Below the pieces are notes generated by a model. That model did no database searches, had not been told where the DNA came from, and saw only the letters and a list, made by a program, of their open reading frames with translations. From Atopobium fossor DSM 15642 (GTDB lineage: Bacteria > Actinomycetota > Coriobacteriia > Coriobacteriales > Atopobiaceae), in the NCBI RefSeq assembly GCF_000483125.1, contig NZ_KI519553.1:345124-409123 (forward strand): 64,000 nt of DNA, given 5' to 3'. Each line of letters starts with the position of its first letter. Position 1 is the stretch's first letter. Positions 43,508-53,384 of this stretch are shown here, in pieces. The translations under genes and the position numbers were made by a program.

Positions 43508-45211
43508 ATGTTCCAGGGAGTTAATGCATCCGATGGCATTGGAATTGGTGTTGCACAAGTTGCGGTAGAGCCTGATCTGACTTTTACACCACATGCACCC
43601 GAAGATACAGAGGCAGAAAAGGCACGTTATGCTGCAGCTATTACTAAGTTTATTGAGCAAACCAATGCTCAAATTGAACGTATGTCCAAAACGGTAGGCG
43701 ATGATGCTGCTGCTATTATGGCCGCACATATTGAGTTTGCCGAGGATGATGGCATTAAGATGATGGTTAATGGCTCCATTGAGTCTGGTATGTGTGCCGA
43801 GCAGGCTGTATATGATGCATATGAGTCATATTACGTTATGTTCTCTCAGATGGAAGATGAGCTGTTCCGTGAGCGTGCCGCTGATGTTGCAGACGTAAGA
43901 ACTGGCCTTTTGGCAGATCTTTTGGGCAAGGAAGTGGTAGACCTTTCTACGCTGCCCGAGAACTCCATCGTAGTTGTGCACGAACTTACGCCTTCCATGA
44001 CAGCAGATATTGATAAGGATAATGTAGCTGGTATTGTTACCGAGACAGGTGGTCGTACTTCTCACTCTGCCATCATTGCTCGTGCTTTAGAGATTCCCGC
44101 AGTATTGTCTGTAGCTGAGGTAACTACCTCCATTGCAAACGGTGATACGGTAGTAGTGGATGGCACCAACGGCACCGTTATTGCTAATCCTAGTGATGAC
44201 GAGCTTTCCAAATATCGTGATGAGGCCAAGAAGTATGCCGAGGAAAAGGCTGCTCTTGAGGCCTATCGCGGCAAAGAGACCCTTACCGCAGATGGCAAGA
44301 AAGTCTTGTTGGTTGCCAACATTGGTAACCCTGACGATGCTAATGTAGCTGCCGAACATGACACCGAAGGCATTGGTCTGTTCCGTTCGGAATTTCTCTT
44401 TATGGATGCTTCCGAACTTCCTTCCGAGGACGAGCAGTTTGCCGCATATCAGAAGGTTGCCTTGCGTATGAAGGGCATGCCCATTATCATCCGTACGCTT
44501 GATGTGGGTGGAGATAAAGAGATTCCTTATCTTAACTTGCAGCAAGAAGAAAATCCCTTCATGGGCTTCCGCGCTGTGCGTTACTGTCTCAATAATCCGG
44601 ACCAGTATAAGGTTCAGCTCCGTGCATTACTTCGTGCCTCTGCTTTTGGCGACATTAAGATTATGCTTCCTTTGGTAACCACCATTGATGAGGTGCGCGA
44701 GGCAAAGGCTTTGGTAGAAGAGTGCAAGAATGAGTTGCGTGCCGCTGGTATTCAGTTTAACGAGAATATCGAAGTAGGCACCATGATTGAGACACCTGCA
44801 GCTTCTCTCATTGCAGATGACTTGGCCGCGGAGTGCGACTTCTTCTCCATTGGTACCAATGACCTTATTGGCTATACCATGTGTGCAGACCGTGGTAACG
44901 ATCGTGTGGCTTATCTATATCAGGTGTATCAGCCTGCAGTATTGCGCTCTCTTAGGCACCTTATTGCAGAAGGTAACAAAGCTGGCATTATGGTTGGCAT
45001 GTGCGGTGAAGCTGCAGCAGATCCTCTGCTTATTCCAGTGCTGCTATCCTTTGGTTTGAGCGAGTTCTCTGTTTCTGCTCCTTCTATCTTGCGCACGCGT
45101 AAGACTATTTCTAAATGGAGCAAGGCAGAGGCAGATGAGCTTACTAATAAGGTAATGAGCCTTAAGACCGCAGCGGAGGTTCGTGCTGCGCTTAAGGAGG
45201 CTGCTCGTTAG
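43508..45211 (+). CDS. ptsI: Phosphoenolpyruvate-protein phosphotransferase (enzyme I)
   Basis: 567 residues. Takes phosphate from PEP and transfers it to HPr. The active His186 is in TETGGRTSHSAIIARALEIPA; the PEP-binding TIM barrel has GIGLFRSEFLFM, IIIRTLDVGGDKE, FSIGTNDLIGYTM and GMCGEAAADP (catalytic Cys). Start ATG at 43508 with TTGGGAGG; reading from 43469 would be longer than the family. Length and domain order are normal, in contrast to the altered HPr. Confidence 0.96.
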   Translation: MFQGVNASDGIGIGVAQVAVEPDLTFTPHAPEDTEAEKARYAAAITKFIEQTNAQIERMSKTVGDDAAAIMAAHIEFAEDDGIKMMVNGSIESGMCAEQAVYDAYESYYVMFSQMEDELFRERAADVADVRTGLLADLLGKEVVDLSTLPENSIVVVHELTPSMTADIDKDNVAGIVTETGGRTSHSAIIARALEIPAVLSVAEVTTSIANGDTVVVDGTNGTVIANPSDDELSKYRDEAKKYAEEKAALEAYRGKETLTADGKKVLLVANIGNPDDANVAAEHDTEGIGLFRSEFLFMDASELPSEDEQFAAYQKVALRMKGMPIIIRTLDVGGDKEIPYLNLQQEENPFMGFRAVRYCLNNPDQYKVQLRALLRASAFGDIKIMLPLVTTIDEVREAKALVEECKNELRAAGIQFNENIEVGTMIETPAASLIADDLAAECDFFSIGTNDLIGYTMCADRGNDRVAYLYQVYQPAVLRSLRHLIAEGNKAGIMVGMCGEAAADPLLIPVLLSFGLSEFSVSAPSILRTRKTISKWSKAEADELTNKVMSLKTAAEVRAALKEAAR

Positions 45212-45270
45212 GAACAACATGCAGCCTGTGCTTTAAGAGTTGAGTAAAAACCCATAGCGTAGTTAATTAC

Positions 45271-45301
45271 AAGCACCTATCTATAAGATAGGTGCTTTTT
45301 T
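45271..45301 (+). terminator. Terminator of ptsI
   Basis: Perfect 12-bp stem AAGCACCTATCT (45271-45282) with AGATAGGTGCTT (45286-45297), 3-base loop and T run. Confidence 0.93.
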
Positions 45302-45324
45302 AAAGTACAGTTTTAAAGTACAAC

Positions 45325-46266
45325 TTACCAAGTACATGATGGAGAGGTAATGACACGCAGTTCATCAGGAAGAACCTCTACATCAAAGATGCGACCTTCA
45401 AGCTCTTCTCCATCGGTTTGTACGGGGACATCCTCGGTAAACTCAATGTGAAGCTTTTTGGCACGCATGGTTTTAATAACACGCGATGTGGTGTGCAAGC
45501 CCGCACGCATCATGCCAAGCAATCTTAAAATCGTGGGTACTGTGGGAATACGAACGTTGTAGCATACATCAAGCAGCCCATCATTGGGCACAGCAGCGGG
45601 GCATACCTTAAAGCCAGCTCCGTAAGTAGGTCCAATATTGATGGCAAAGAAAATCTCTTGTAAATCAAGGGTTTTCTCGTCATCTACAGTAGCAATCATA
45701 TGCCAACCTTCGTGTGCTTTGCTTAGTAGCTTAAGGCTAGAACTTATAAACAAAGCGGTGCCTTCTTGGTTATCACCTTGGTTGCGGCGAGCGGTTGTGT
45801 CATGTGCAACAGCCGCATCAATACCAAAAGACAATGTCTGCATAAAGTACTCGTTGTTAACCTTGCCCAAGTCAATCTTACGCACAGGTCCCTGCATAAT
45901 TTGACCCAAAGCGGCTTCGGGAGCATTGCGGGCTAGACCTAAGGTACGAGCATAGTCATTGCCGGTGCCCATAGGAATAATGCCAAGAGTTGGCCGATCT
46001 TGAATGGGAATATCCATGAGGCCGTTTACAACTTCATGAATAACACCGTCTCCGCCTAAAGCAATAACGGTTTGAAATTTGCGAGCAGCTGCGGCCATTA
46101 TACGAGCATCGCCCATAGCAGTGGTGCGCTGAATAGTGTAGCCTTCGGTAGCAGACTCAAAGCTGTTTAAAAAACGCTCGACAAAGTCGGCAGCGGCAGC
46201 ACCTTTACCACTATGAGAGGCAGGATTAGCAATAACAAGCGTGCGTCCTAGCCTAGGTGTTGGCAT
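45325..46266 (-). CDS. Diacylglycerol kinase family lipid kinase (YegS/DgkB-like)
   Basis: 313 residues. N-terminal LVIANPASHSGKG and nucleotide-binding ALGGDGVIHEVVNGLM (GGDGT variant), then GIIPMGTGNDYARTLG, are the DAG/sphingosine kinase catalytic domain (PF00781). The C-terminal half includes FAINIGPTYGAGFKVCPAA and the lipid-binding sandwich, ending QTDGEELEG. Probably phosphorylates diacylglycerol or a related lipid at the membrane. The ATG at 46266 has GGAAGGAATGTT; the ATG at 46287 is less likely. Confidence 0.9.
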   Translation of the reverse strand: MPTPRLGRTLVIANPASHSGKGAAAADFVERFLNSFESATEGYTIQRTTAMGDARIMAAAARKFQTVIALGGDGVIHEVVNGLMDIPIQDRPTLGIIPMGTGNDYARTLGLARNAPEAALGQIMQGPVRKIDLGKVNNEYFMQTLSFGIDAAVAHDTTARRNQGDNQEGTALFISSSLKLLSKAHEGWHMIATVDDEKTLDLQEIFFAINIGPTYGAGFKVCPAAVPNDGLLDVCYNVRIPTVPTILRLLGMMRAGLHTTSRVIKTMRAKKLHIEFTEDVPVQTDGEELEGRIFDVEVLPDELRVITSPSCTW

Positions 46267-46389
46267 AACATTCCTTCCAGTAATCAAATACGTCTGGAAC
46301 TATCTTAACGGTTACGGACCAAAATTAAGACAAAAAGATAGTGCATTGTTGGCATATGGAGACTAAGATTCATTTAGTTACATTAAAAA

Positions 46390-46417
46390 GGATTGTTACC
46401 CGGTTTGGGGCAAGACC
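46390..46417 (+). promoter_or_regulatory. Ribonucleic antiterminator (RAT) site for a BglG/LicT-type protein
   Basis: GGATTGTTACCCGG at 46390-46403 and GGGGCAAGACC at 46407-46417 match the RAT consensus (GGATTGTTAC ... GGCAAAACC), with a small hairpin between. Its 3' end overlaps the 5' arm of the following terminator, so the two structures are mutually exclusive. It regulates the EIIA gene at 46557. The matching antiterminator protein is not in this window. Confidence 0.88.
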
Positions 46418-46453
46418 TGAGGGGTGCTGTAGGGCATCTTGCGGGTCTTTTTG
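46412..46453 (+). terminator. Regulated terminator before the EIIA gene
   Basis: AAGACCTGAGGGGTGC (46412-46427) pairs with GCATCTTGCGGGTCTT (46434-46449) with one mismatch and several G-T pairs, followed by TTTTTG. Shares bases with the RAT element: antiterminator bound means expression. Confidence 0.88.
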
Positions 46454-46556
46454 TTTTGTTTACTAGATTTGTTGTATTGCATTAAGCTATTAAGCAGTGA
46501 CAAAAGCAATAGCAGAATAATAAATAAACTAGGTACAAATCAAAGAAAGGAATCAA

Positions 46557-47024
46557 ATGACTAAAGGTGTTACTTATAGCATAATCACCGCAGTTCCTGG
46601 TGATGTTGTCTCGTTGGATAATGTGAGTGATGAAGTTTTTGCCTCTCGTGCATTGGGTGAGGGTGTAGGCATCATTCCCAAAACTGGTACTATTACTGCT
46701 CCAGTATCTGGTACGGTTTCTGTTGTACAAAAGGCTGGTCATGCATATGCTATTAGTACTACAGATGGTCTTGATGTGCTCATACATGTAGGTATCGATA
46801 CCGTAGAGCTTGAAGGTAAAGGTTTTGAGCCAAAGGTGTTGGTTGGTCAGGTAGTTACCGCGGGTGATATCTTGGCCGTTGTTGATTTAGACACTATTAA
46901 ATCTGCTGGTTTTGATCCTACTACTTTAATTGTTGTTACTAACACGCAGGATTTCTCGTCCGTAAAGCCCCTGTTTGACTTTGAGGCTATGGCTACTTCT
47001 ACCATTATTGAGGTAATTAAATAA
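46557..47024 (+). CDS. PTS glucose-family EIIA domain protein
   Basis: 155 residues, a free-standing EIIA of the Crr/glucose family (PF00358). Phosphorylated His77 in GLDVLIHVGIDTVELEGKGF; the second active-site histidine is His62 in KAGHAYAI. Receives phosphate from HPr and passes it to EIIB domains of glucose, N-acetylglucosamine or beta-glucoside permeases, none of which is in the window. Start ATG has AAAGGAATCAA. Expression depends on the RAT/terminator leader, a control more usual for bgl or ptsG genes. Confidence 0.93.
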   Translation: MTKGVTYSIITAVPGDVVSLDNVSDEVFASRALGEGVGIIPKTGTITAPVSGTVSVVQKAGHAYAISTTDGLDVLIHVGIDTVELEGKGFEPKVLVGQVVTAGDILAVVDLDTIKSAGFDPTTLIVVTNTQDFSSVKPLFDFEAMATSTIIEVIK

Positions 47025-47091
47025 AATAATCTGCACTGTATAAGTTTATTGTTGGTTGCGATGCAGGCGTTGTTGTTTGAGGTCTATGTAC

Positions 47092-47120
47092 AATAAAAAT
47101 CCCCCGAAAAGCGGGGGATT
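47092..47120 (-). terminator. Terminator of the tRNA-Pro/Gly unit
   Basis: AATCCCCCG (47098-47106) pairs with CGGGGGATT (47112-47120); on the minus strand it is followed by TTTTATTG (47097 down to 47091). Also ends plus-strand transcripts of the EIIA gene only weakly, as there is no T run on that side. Confidence 0.85.
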
Positions 47121-47155
47121 AAACACTCAGATATACATCTAAATGAAATAAGTAA

Positions 47156-47231
47156 TGGAGCGGCAGACGGGACTCGAACCCGCAACAGTCAGCTTGGAAG
47201 GCTGATGCTCTACCAATTGAACTACTGCCGC
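47156..47231 (-). tRNA. tRNA-Gly (anticodon TCC)
   Basis: 76 bases with CCA, minus strand. Acceptor GCGGCAG/CTGCCGC; anticodon loop CTTCCAA in stem TCAGC/GCTGA gives TCC. Lies one base from tRNA-Pro, so one transcript. Confidence 0.97.
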
Positions 47232-47232
47232 G

Positions 47233-47309
47233 TGGTCGGGGTGACTGGATTCGAACCAGCGACCCTCTGCTCCCAAAGCAGATGCGCTACCAAGCTGCGC
47301 CACACCCCG
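47233..47309 (-). tRNA. tRNA-Pro (anticodon TGG)
   Basis: 77 bases with CCA, minus strand. Acceptor CGGGGTG/CACCCCG; loop TTTGGGA in stem TCTGC/GCAGA gives TGG. First of the two-tRNA unit. Confidence 0.97.
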
Positions 47310-47521
47310 ATTCGCTTTGGTAAGTATAGCAAGCTTTGTAAACAATTCAACCCGTGCAGTATCAAAGTTCTTAATATGTACGAAAACTTTCCTTTACGTA
47401 TCTTTTGCGTATACAGTTTGTTACGAGCTCATAGGAAATATCTATCTGTTGCTTGTAAACCGCTATGCTTTTCTCGATATAAAAATATAACAGCTATAGC
47501 TCGTGTACGGGTCAAGCGTAG

Positions 47522-48874
<1,353 letters not shown>

Positions 48875-49000
48875 TATTACACGGGTTGGCCTTTAGTGTG
48901 TAAAAAGTGATGTGGACATACTATTCGCGTGTTTTGACCGTGAACTAAGTGGGTAGACACTTGTTTGTCTGGTATCATGTCAAGGCTGTATGCATTAGTT

Positions 49001-49086
49001 GCGGGCGTGGTGGAACTGGTAGACACGCTAGATTTAGGTTCTAGTGGGTAACCCCCGTGAAGGTTCGAGTCCTTTCGCCCGCACCA
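49001..49086 (+). tRNA. tRNA-Leu (anticodon TAG)
   Basis: 86 bases, type II with long variable arm, CCA encoded. Acceptor GCGGGCG/CGCCCGC. Anticodon loop TTTAGGT gives TAG. Only 72 bases before tig. Confidence 0.96.
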
Positions 49087-49158
49087 GCGTACAACACTTA
49101 CTCAGATACAAGCGGCTACAGCTGTAGCCGCGTAGGTTCAAGACACACTGGAGGAACG

Positions 49159-50502
49159 TTGAAGATCACCGTCACCGCGCAGGAGCCTCAGGATAACAAG
49201 GTTGCCGCGCAGCTTACCGTTGCTGCTGAGGATGTTAACAAGGCAGTTGCTCAGGCATACAAGGACATTGCTAACAAGTACAATTTTCAGGGCTTCCGTA
49301 AAGGTAAGACTCCTCGTCCTGTTATCGATGGCATTGTAGGCAAGGATGGCGTTCTTGGTCAGGCTACCAACGATCTTCTTAATCAGGTAGAGCCTCTCAT
49401 GCTTGAGGAGTTGGATATCACTCCTGTAGGTGATGTTAACTACGGTGAGGAGCCTGTATTTGTTGTAGAGGGTTCTGACTATGTTTTGGACCTAACCATT
49501 CCTGTACGTCCTGTTGCAGAGCTCGATTCTTATGACGCTCCAGAAATTAACATGCCTCCCGCACAGGTAACTGAGGCAGAGATTGATGAGCAAATTGACG
49601 TTCTTCTGTCTTACCGTACCTCATATGAGGATGTAGAGGAGGATCGCGCTGCTGCTGCAGGCGATATTGTTAATGTCAATATCGAGAATATAGAGAATGC
49701 AGAGCGCTTTGCTGGCGAAAACCGCATGCTTTCTTTGGATGGCAAGGGTCTTCCTGAGGCTTTTGATGAGGGTATCAAGGGCATGAAAAAGGGTGAGACC
49801 AAGGAGATTTCTTGGACTGAATCCCATGGCGAGGGTGAGGATACTCATGAGCACAAGTTTGCTATTAAACTGACGCTCAACGCCATTAAGGTTGCCGTTA
49901 CTCCCGAGCTTGATGATGAATTGGCCGAGAAGGGCTTTGGTTTTAAGACCGTAGCTGAGCTTCGTGATGGCCTTAAGTCCGAGATTGAATCTGACAAAAA
50001 GAATACCCTTCCTACCCTCAAGGAGAATCGTGTTCTTGCCGAGATGGCTAAGCATCTTCAGCTTGAGGAAGTTCCTTCTGAGTATGTAAATCAGGTATTC
50101 AATGAGATTACTCAGAACTTCCTGTCTCAGCTTCAGTCTCAGGGTATGACCCTGGATGGCTGGCTGCAAATGCAGGGTGTTTCCGCACAAGACTTCATTG
50201 CAGATCTTCACAACCAGGCAGAGGAGAACGCTCGTCAGAGTCTGACTCTTGAGGCTATTGCTCGTAAGATGGGCTTTGAGGCTACTGCAGAGGACATCCA
50301 GAAGGAGTTTGAGGAGTCTGGTGCAGATAATCCTGCTCAGCTTGTTGAGAACTGGCGTGAGAACGGTCAGCTCCCTGCCATTCGCGCAGCTATTAAGCGC
50401 AACAAGGCTCTTGACTGGTTGGTAGACAACGCCAAGGTAACCGAGGTAGATGAGGTTGCTGAGCGTCGTGCTGCCAAGAAGGACGATAAGTCCAACAAGT
50501 AA
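49159..50502 (+). CDS. tig: Trigger factor (ribosome-associated chaperone)
   Basis: 447 residues. Binds the ribosome exit tunnel and nascent chains. The ribosome-binding signature GFRKGKTPRPV starts at residue 45; the PPIase domain (about 155-240) has GDIVNVNIE and the C-terminal SurA-like chaperone arms follow. TTG start at 49159 with GGAGG four bases upstream; reading from GTG 49057 would run through tRNA-Leu and is rejected. Strong codon bias. Leads into clpP and clpX, the common tig-clpP-clpX order. Confidence 0.96.
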   Translation: MKITVTAQEPQDNKVAAQLTVAAEDVNKAVAQAYKDIANKYNFQGFRKGKTPRPVIDGIVGKDGVLGQATNDLLNQVEPLMLEELDITPVGDVNYGEEPVFVVEGSDYVLDLTIPVRPVAELDSYDAPEINMPPAQVTEAEIDEQIDVLLSYRTSYEDVEEDRAAAAGDIVNVNIENIENAERFAGENRMLSLDGKGLPEAFDEGIKGMKKGETKEISWTESHGEGEDTHEHKFAIKLTLNAIKVAVTPELDDELAEKGFGFKTVAELRDGLKSEIESDKKNTLPTLKENRVLAEMAKHLQLEEVPSEYVNQVFNEITQNFLSQLQSQGMTLDGWLQMQGVSAQDFIADLHNQAEENARQSLTLEAIARKMGFEATAEDIQKEFEESGADNPAQLVENWRENGQLPAIRAAIKRNKALDWLVDNAKVTEVDEVAERRAAKKDDKSNK

Positions 50503-50607
50503 GCAAAGACTGGCAACTAAGCAGGAGGGGCTGTGCTATACAGGCATGGCCCCTCTATCAAAAATGGTCGTTGAAGTCTTTGTCATTGCATTAGAAAGGG
50601 GAATTGA

Positions 50608-51237
50608 ATGATCAATCCTACTAACACTCCACTCATTCCTTACGTCGTCGAGCAGACTCCGCGCGGCGAGCGTAGCTATGACATCTACTCCCGCTTGCTT
50701 AACGACCGCATCGTATTTTTGGGTGAACCCGTTACGCGCGATTCCGCAAATTTGGTAATTGCCCAGTTACTTCACTTGGAAAGCCAGGATCCTGATAAAG
50801 ACATTTCTTTGTACATTGATTCCCCTGGCGGCGATGTATATGCGGGTCTGGGTATCTTGGATACCATGAATTTTATCAAGCCAGATGTATCTACTATCTG
50901 TGTAGGCATGGCTGCATCTATGGGCGCTGTTCTTTTGGCAGCTGGTGCTAAAGGCAAGCGTTTTGCGCTCCCTAATTCCATGGTTCTTATTCATCAACCC
51001 AGTTCAGGTGCTCAGGGTCAGCAGACAGACATTCAGATTGTTGCGGATGAAACTAAGTATATCCGTGAGCATCTAAATAGCTTGCTTGCAGATTTTACGG
51101 GCCAGCCTATCGAGACAATCAATGCAGATACCGAGCGAGATAACTATATGCGCGCTCAGCAAGCAATGGAGTATGGCCTGGTAGACAAGGTTATTACCTC
51201 TCGTAAGGAAAGCGCCAACACCTCCGAGGAGCGTTAA
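50608..51237 (+). CDS. clpP: ATP-dependent Clp protease proteolytic subunit
   Basis: 209 residues, serine protease forming tetradecamers with ClpX. Catalytic Ser104 in [13 protein letters not shown] and His129 in [18 protein letters not shown]; the Asp of the triad follows in the C-terminal half. [17 protein letters not shown] is conserved. ATG with AGAAAGGGGAATTGA. Stop and clpX start overlap as TAATG (51235-51239), coupling protease and unfoldase. Confidence 0.97.
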   Translation: MINPTNTPLIPYVVEQTPRGERSYDIYSRLLNDRIVFLGEPVTRDSANLVIAQLLHLESQDPDKDISLYIDSPGGDVYAGLGILDTMNFIKPDVSTICVGMAASMGAVLLAAGAKGKRFALPNSMVLIHQPSSGAQGQQTDIQIVADETKYIREHLNSLLADFTGQPIETINADTERDNYMRAQQAMEYGLVDKVITSRKESANTSEER

Positions 51238-52535
51238 TGTCGGATTTTGATGGCACGAATTTAGACTCACAAATGCATTGCTCGTTTTGCGGCAAGTCGC
51301 GCGATCAGGTGCGTAAGCTCATCCAGGGACCTGGTGGTGTATTCATTTGTGATGAATGTGTTGCTGCTTGTAGTGACATTATTTCTGAGGCTGATGAGTT
51401 TGCTGTAGAGGCTGAGGAAGAAGAGCAGTTTGAAGTAGCCCCACTTATTAAAAATTTACCAACTCCTCATGAAATTTATGACGAGCTTTCACAGTACGTT
51501 ATGGGTCAGGAAGATGCCAAACGTGCTATGAGTGTTGCGGTATATAACCACTATCGCCGTGTTATTGCTGGTGATGACGTGCTGGAAGAGGGCGAGGAGG
51601 AAGTTGAGCTTGCAAAGAGTAATATCTTGCTACTTGGTCCTACCGGTACAGGTAAGACACTCTTGGCTCAAACACTTGCTCGTTTCTTGGAAGTACCCTT
51701 TGCTATTGCGGATGCTACCACGCTTACCGAGGCTGGCTATGTAGGCGAAGACGTAGAAAATATCCTGCTCAAGCTTATTACTGCCGCCGATGGTGATGTT
51801 GAGCGTGCTCAGGTTGGTATTGTATATATTGACGAGATTGACAAAATTGCTCGCAAGGCAGAAAACTTGTCTATTACGCGTGATGTTTCTGGCGAGGGTG
51901 TCCAGCAGGCACTTCTTAAAATTCTTGAAGGTAGCGTTGCAAGCGTTCCTCCTCAGGGTGGTCGTAAGCATCCTCAACAGGAGCTTATTCATATTGATAC
52001 CACCAATATTTTGTTTATTTGTGGTGGTGCATTTGTTGGTTTGGATAAGATCGTTGCGGATCGCATTGGTAAGAAGGGCGTGGGCTTTAACTCTGAGTTG
52101 GCTACCAAGGTAGAGGACTCACAAGATGAGCTCATGAGCGATGTCACCCCTATGGACCTGCACAAATTTGGTATGATTCCGGAGTTCGTTGGTCGTATTC
52201 CTGTAATTACGTCTACACGTGAACTTCGTGAGGATGACCTTGTAAAGATTCTAACTGAGCCTAGGAATGCCATTGTTAAACAGTATTGTCGCATGTTTAA
52301 GCTGGAGGGCGTTCAGCTTGAGTTTGAGCCTGAAGCTCTGCGTGCAATAGCTCGTCTGGCACTTAAGCGTGGTACTGGTGCTCGTGGTCTGCGTGCTATT
52401 TGTGAAGCAACACTACAAGACACCATGTTTAACATTCCCGATGATCTTACCGTAGAGAAGGTCGTGGTAACACAGGCTGCAGTAGATGGATTAGAGCAAC
52501 CGCAGCTTATTTCTACAAAGAAGAGTCGTAAATAA
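51237..52535 (+). CDS. clpX: Clp protease ATP-binding subunit ClpX
   Basis: 432 residues. N-terminal zinc domain with Cys15, Cys18, Cys38 and Cys41 (CSFCGKS ... ICDEC). AAA+ core: Walker [15 protein letters not shown], Walker [15 protein letters not shown], pore loop and sensor regions [12 protein letters not shown]-like (here [14 protein letters not shown]) and [10 protein letters not shown] at the C-terminal subdomain. Unfolds substrates for ClpP. Ends at a terminator. Confidence 0.97.
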   Translation: MSDFDGTNLDSQMHCSFCGKSRDQVRKLIQGPGGVFICDECVAACSDIISEADEFAVEAEEEEQFEVAPLIKNLPTPHEIYDELSQYVMGQEDAKRAMSVAVYNHYRRVIAGDDVLEEGEEEVELAKSNILLLGPTGTGKTLLAQTLARFLEVPFAIADATTLTEAGYVGEDVENILLKLITAADGDVERAQVGIVYIDEIDKIARKAENLSITRDVSGEGVQQALLKILEGSVASVPPQGGRKHPQQELIHIDTTNILFICGGAFVGLDKIVADRIGKKGVGFNSELATKVEDSQDELMSDVTPMDLHKFGMIPEFVGRIPVITSTRELREDDLVKILTEPRNAIVKQYCRMFKLEGVQLEFEPEALRAIARLALKRGTGARGLRAICEATLQDTMFNIPDDLTVEKVVVTQAAVDGLEQPQLISTKKSRK

Positions 52536-52558
52536 ACTGCTCGTAAATAGAAAAAGAT

Positions 52559-52602
52559 TCCCTGCATGATTACGTAGTTGGTAGCATGCAGGGATTTTTT
52601 TA
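52559..52602 (+). terminator. Terminator of tig-clpP-clpX
   Basis: TCCCTGCATG (52559-52568) pairs with CATGCAGGGA (52585-52594), followed by seven or more T. Confidence 0.92.
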
Positions 52603-52630
52603 TAGGTGAGTTCTTGCGTGCAGAATAGGT

Positions 52631-53101
52631 TTATTCTTCTTGTCCTTTACGAATTGAACGAATAATCTTTGCAAGTCCTTCAAAGTCTAAATGTACATGT
52701 TCATCTTCGTTATCTACATGAATGCCATTCCAGTCAATATGGACTTCCTCACCTTTTTTATGATCTCGTACATGTATACCATCGTTTAGGTTGATGTTAA
52801 CGTAATCCTTATTTGAGGCATGTGCTTCTTGCCAGCTGGAGCTAGGTTCTTCGTTGGCTTCTTTGTTAGTAGTCGTATTGTCAGAGTCCGTGTTTTCTGG
52901 ATCGGCAAAAAGAAGCTCATCTACTGTGACACCATAAAGCAAGGCGAGTGCAATAAGATTGTCAGTATCAGGTGACGATTCAGCACATTCCCACTTAGAG
53001 ACCGCCTGACGAGAAACTTGTATCTTTGCAGCAACTTGTTCTTGAGACAGACCAGCCATTTTTCTATAGTCGTAGAGCCTTTTTGCAATCTCGAGTTTCA
53101 T
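52631..53101 (-). CDS. XRE family regulator with histidine/aspartate-rich tail
   Basis: 156 residues. Residues 1-65 are a Cro/CI helix-turn-helix (LSQEQVAAKIQVSRQAVSKWECAESSPDTDNLIALA). The rest has an acidic linker and then three related beta-like repeats (YVNINLNDGIHVRD, EVHIDWNGIHVDN, HVHLDFEGL). The tail could bind a ligand or metal, or be a dimer module; I do not recognise it. The ATG at 53101 has GAAAGG upstream; longer readings start within AT-rich non-coding sequence. An inverted repeat ACGACT-ACTA-AGTCGT (53129-53144) in its leader may be an autoregulatory operator. Confidence 0.8.
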   Translation of the reverse strand: MKLEIAKRLYDYRKMAGLSQEQVAAKIQVSRQAVSKWECAESSPDTDNLIALALLYGVTVDELLFADPENTDSDNTTTNKEANEEPSSSWQEAHASNKDYVNINLNDGIHVRDHKKGEEVHIDWNGIHVDNEDEHVHLDFEGLAKIIRSIRKGQEE

Positions 53102-53128
53102 ACGATGACCTTTCGAAGATAGAGACGT

Positions 53129-53144
53129 ACGACTACTAAGTCGT
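53129..53144. promoter_or_regulatory. Inverted repeat upstream of the XRE gene
   Basis: ACGACT (53129-53134), 4 bases, AGTCGT (53139-53144). It lies between the XRE start and the divergent membrane-protein gene, where a regulator could control both. Confidence 0.4.
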
Positions 53145-53384
53145 TTGCTCTGTTTTGATATGTCGTGCAGCTGCATATAGATATAGTAGGTTATTGGCTT
53201 TTTGGCACTACCAATTTTAGCTTGCAATTTACTATGCAACCAAAAGTTGCGCAGTTGCGTATGAAAAAACTTATATTTTTTGAGTAGACCTTTTGTTGAT
53301 GGGTAAAAATTTTCTTAACTACACATTACTGTGTTATAAAAAGACAACTGCTGTGGTGTTTTAGGTATTCGATTGGATGCATCT

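Noticed and set aside
47098-47120. Hairpin as terminator of the EIIA gene
   Set aside because: On the plus strand it is followed by AAACAC; the T run is on the minus strand, so it mainly serves the tRNA-Pro/Gly unit.
49057-49158. Longer start for trigger factor
   Set aside because: It begins inside tRNA-Leu and does not match the family N-terminus; the TTG at 49159 has an AGG-rich ribosome site.
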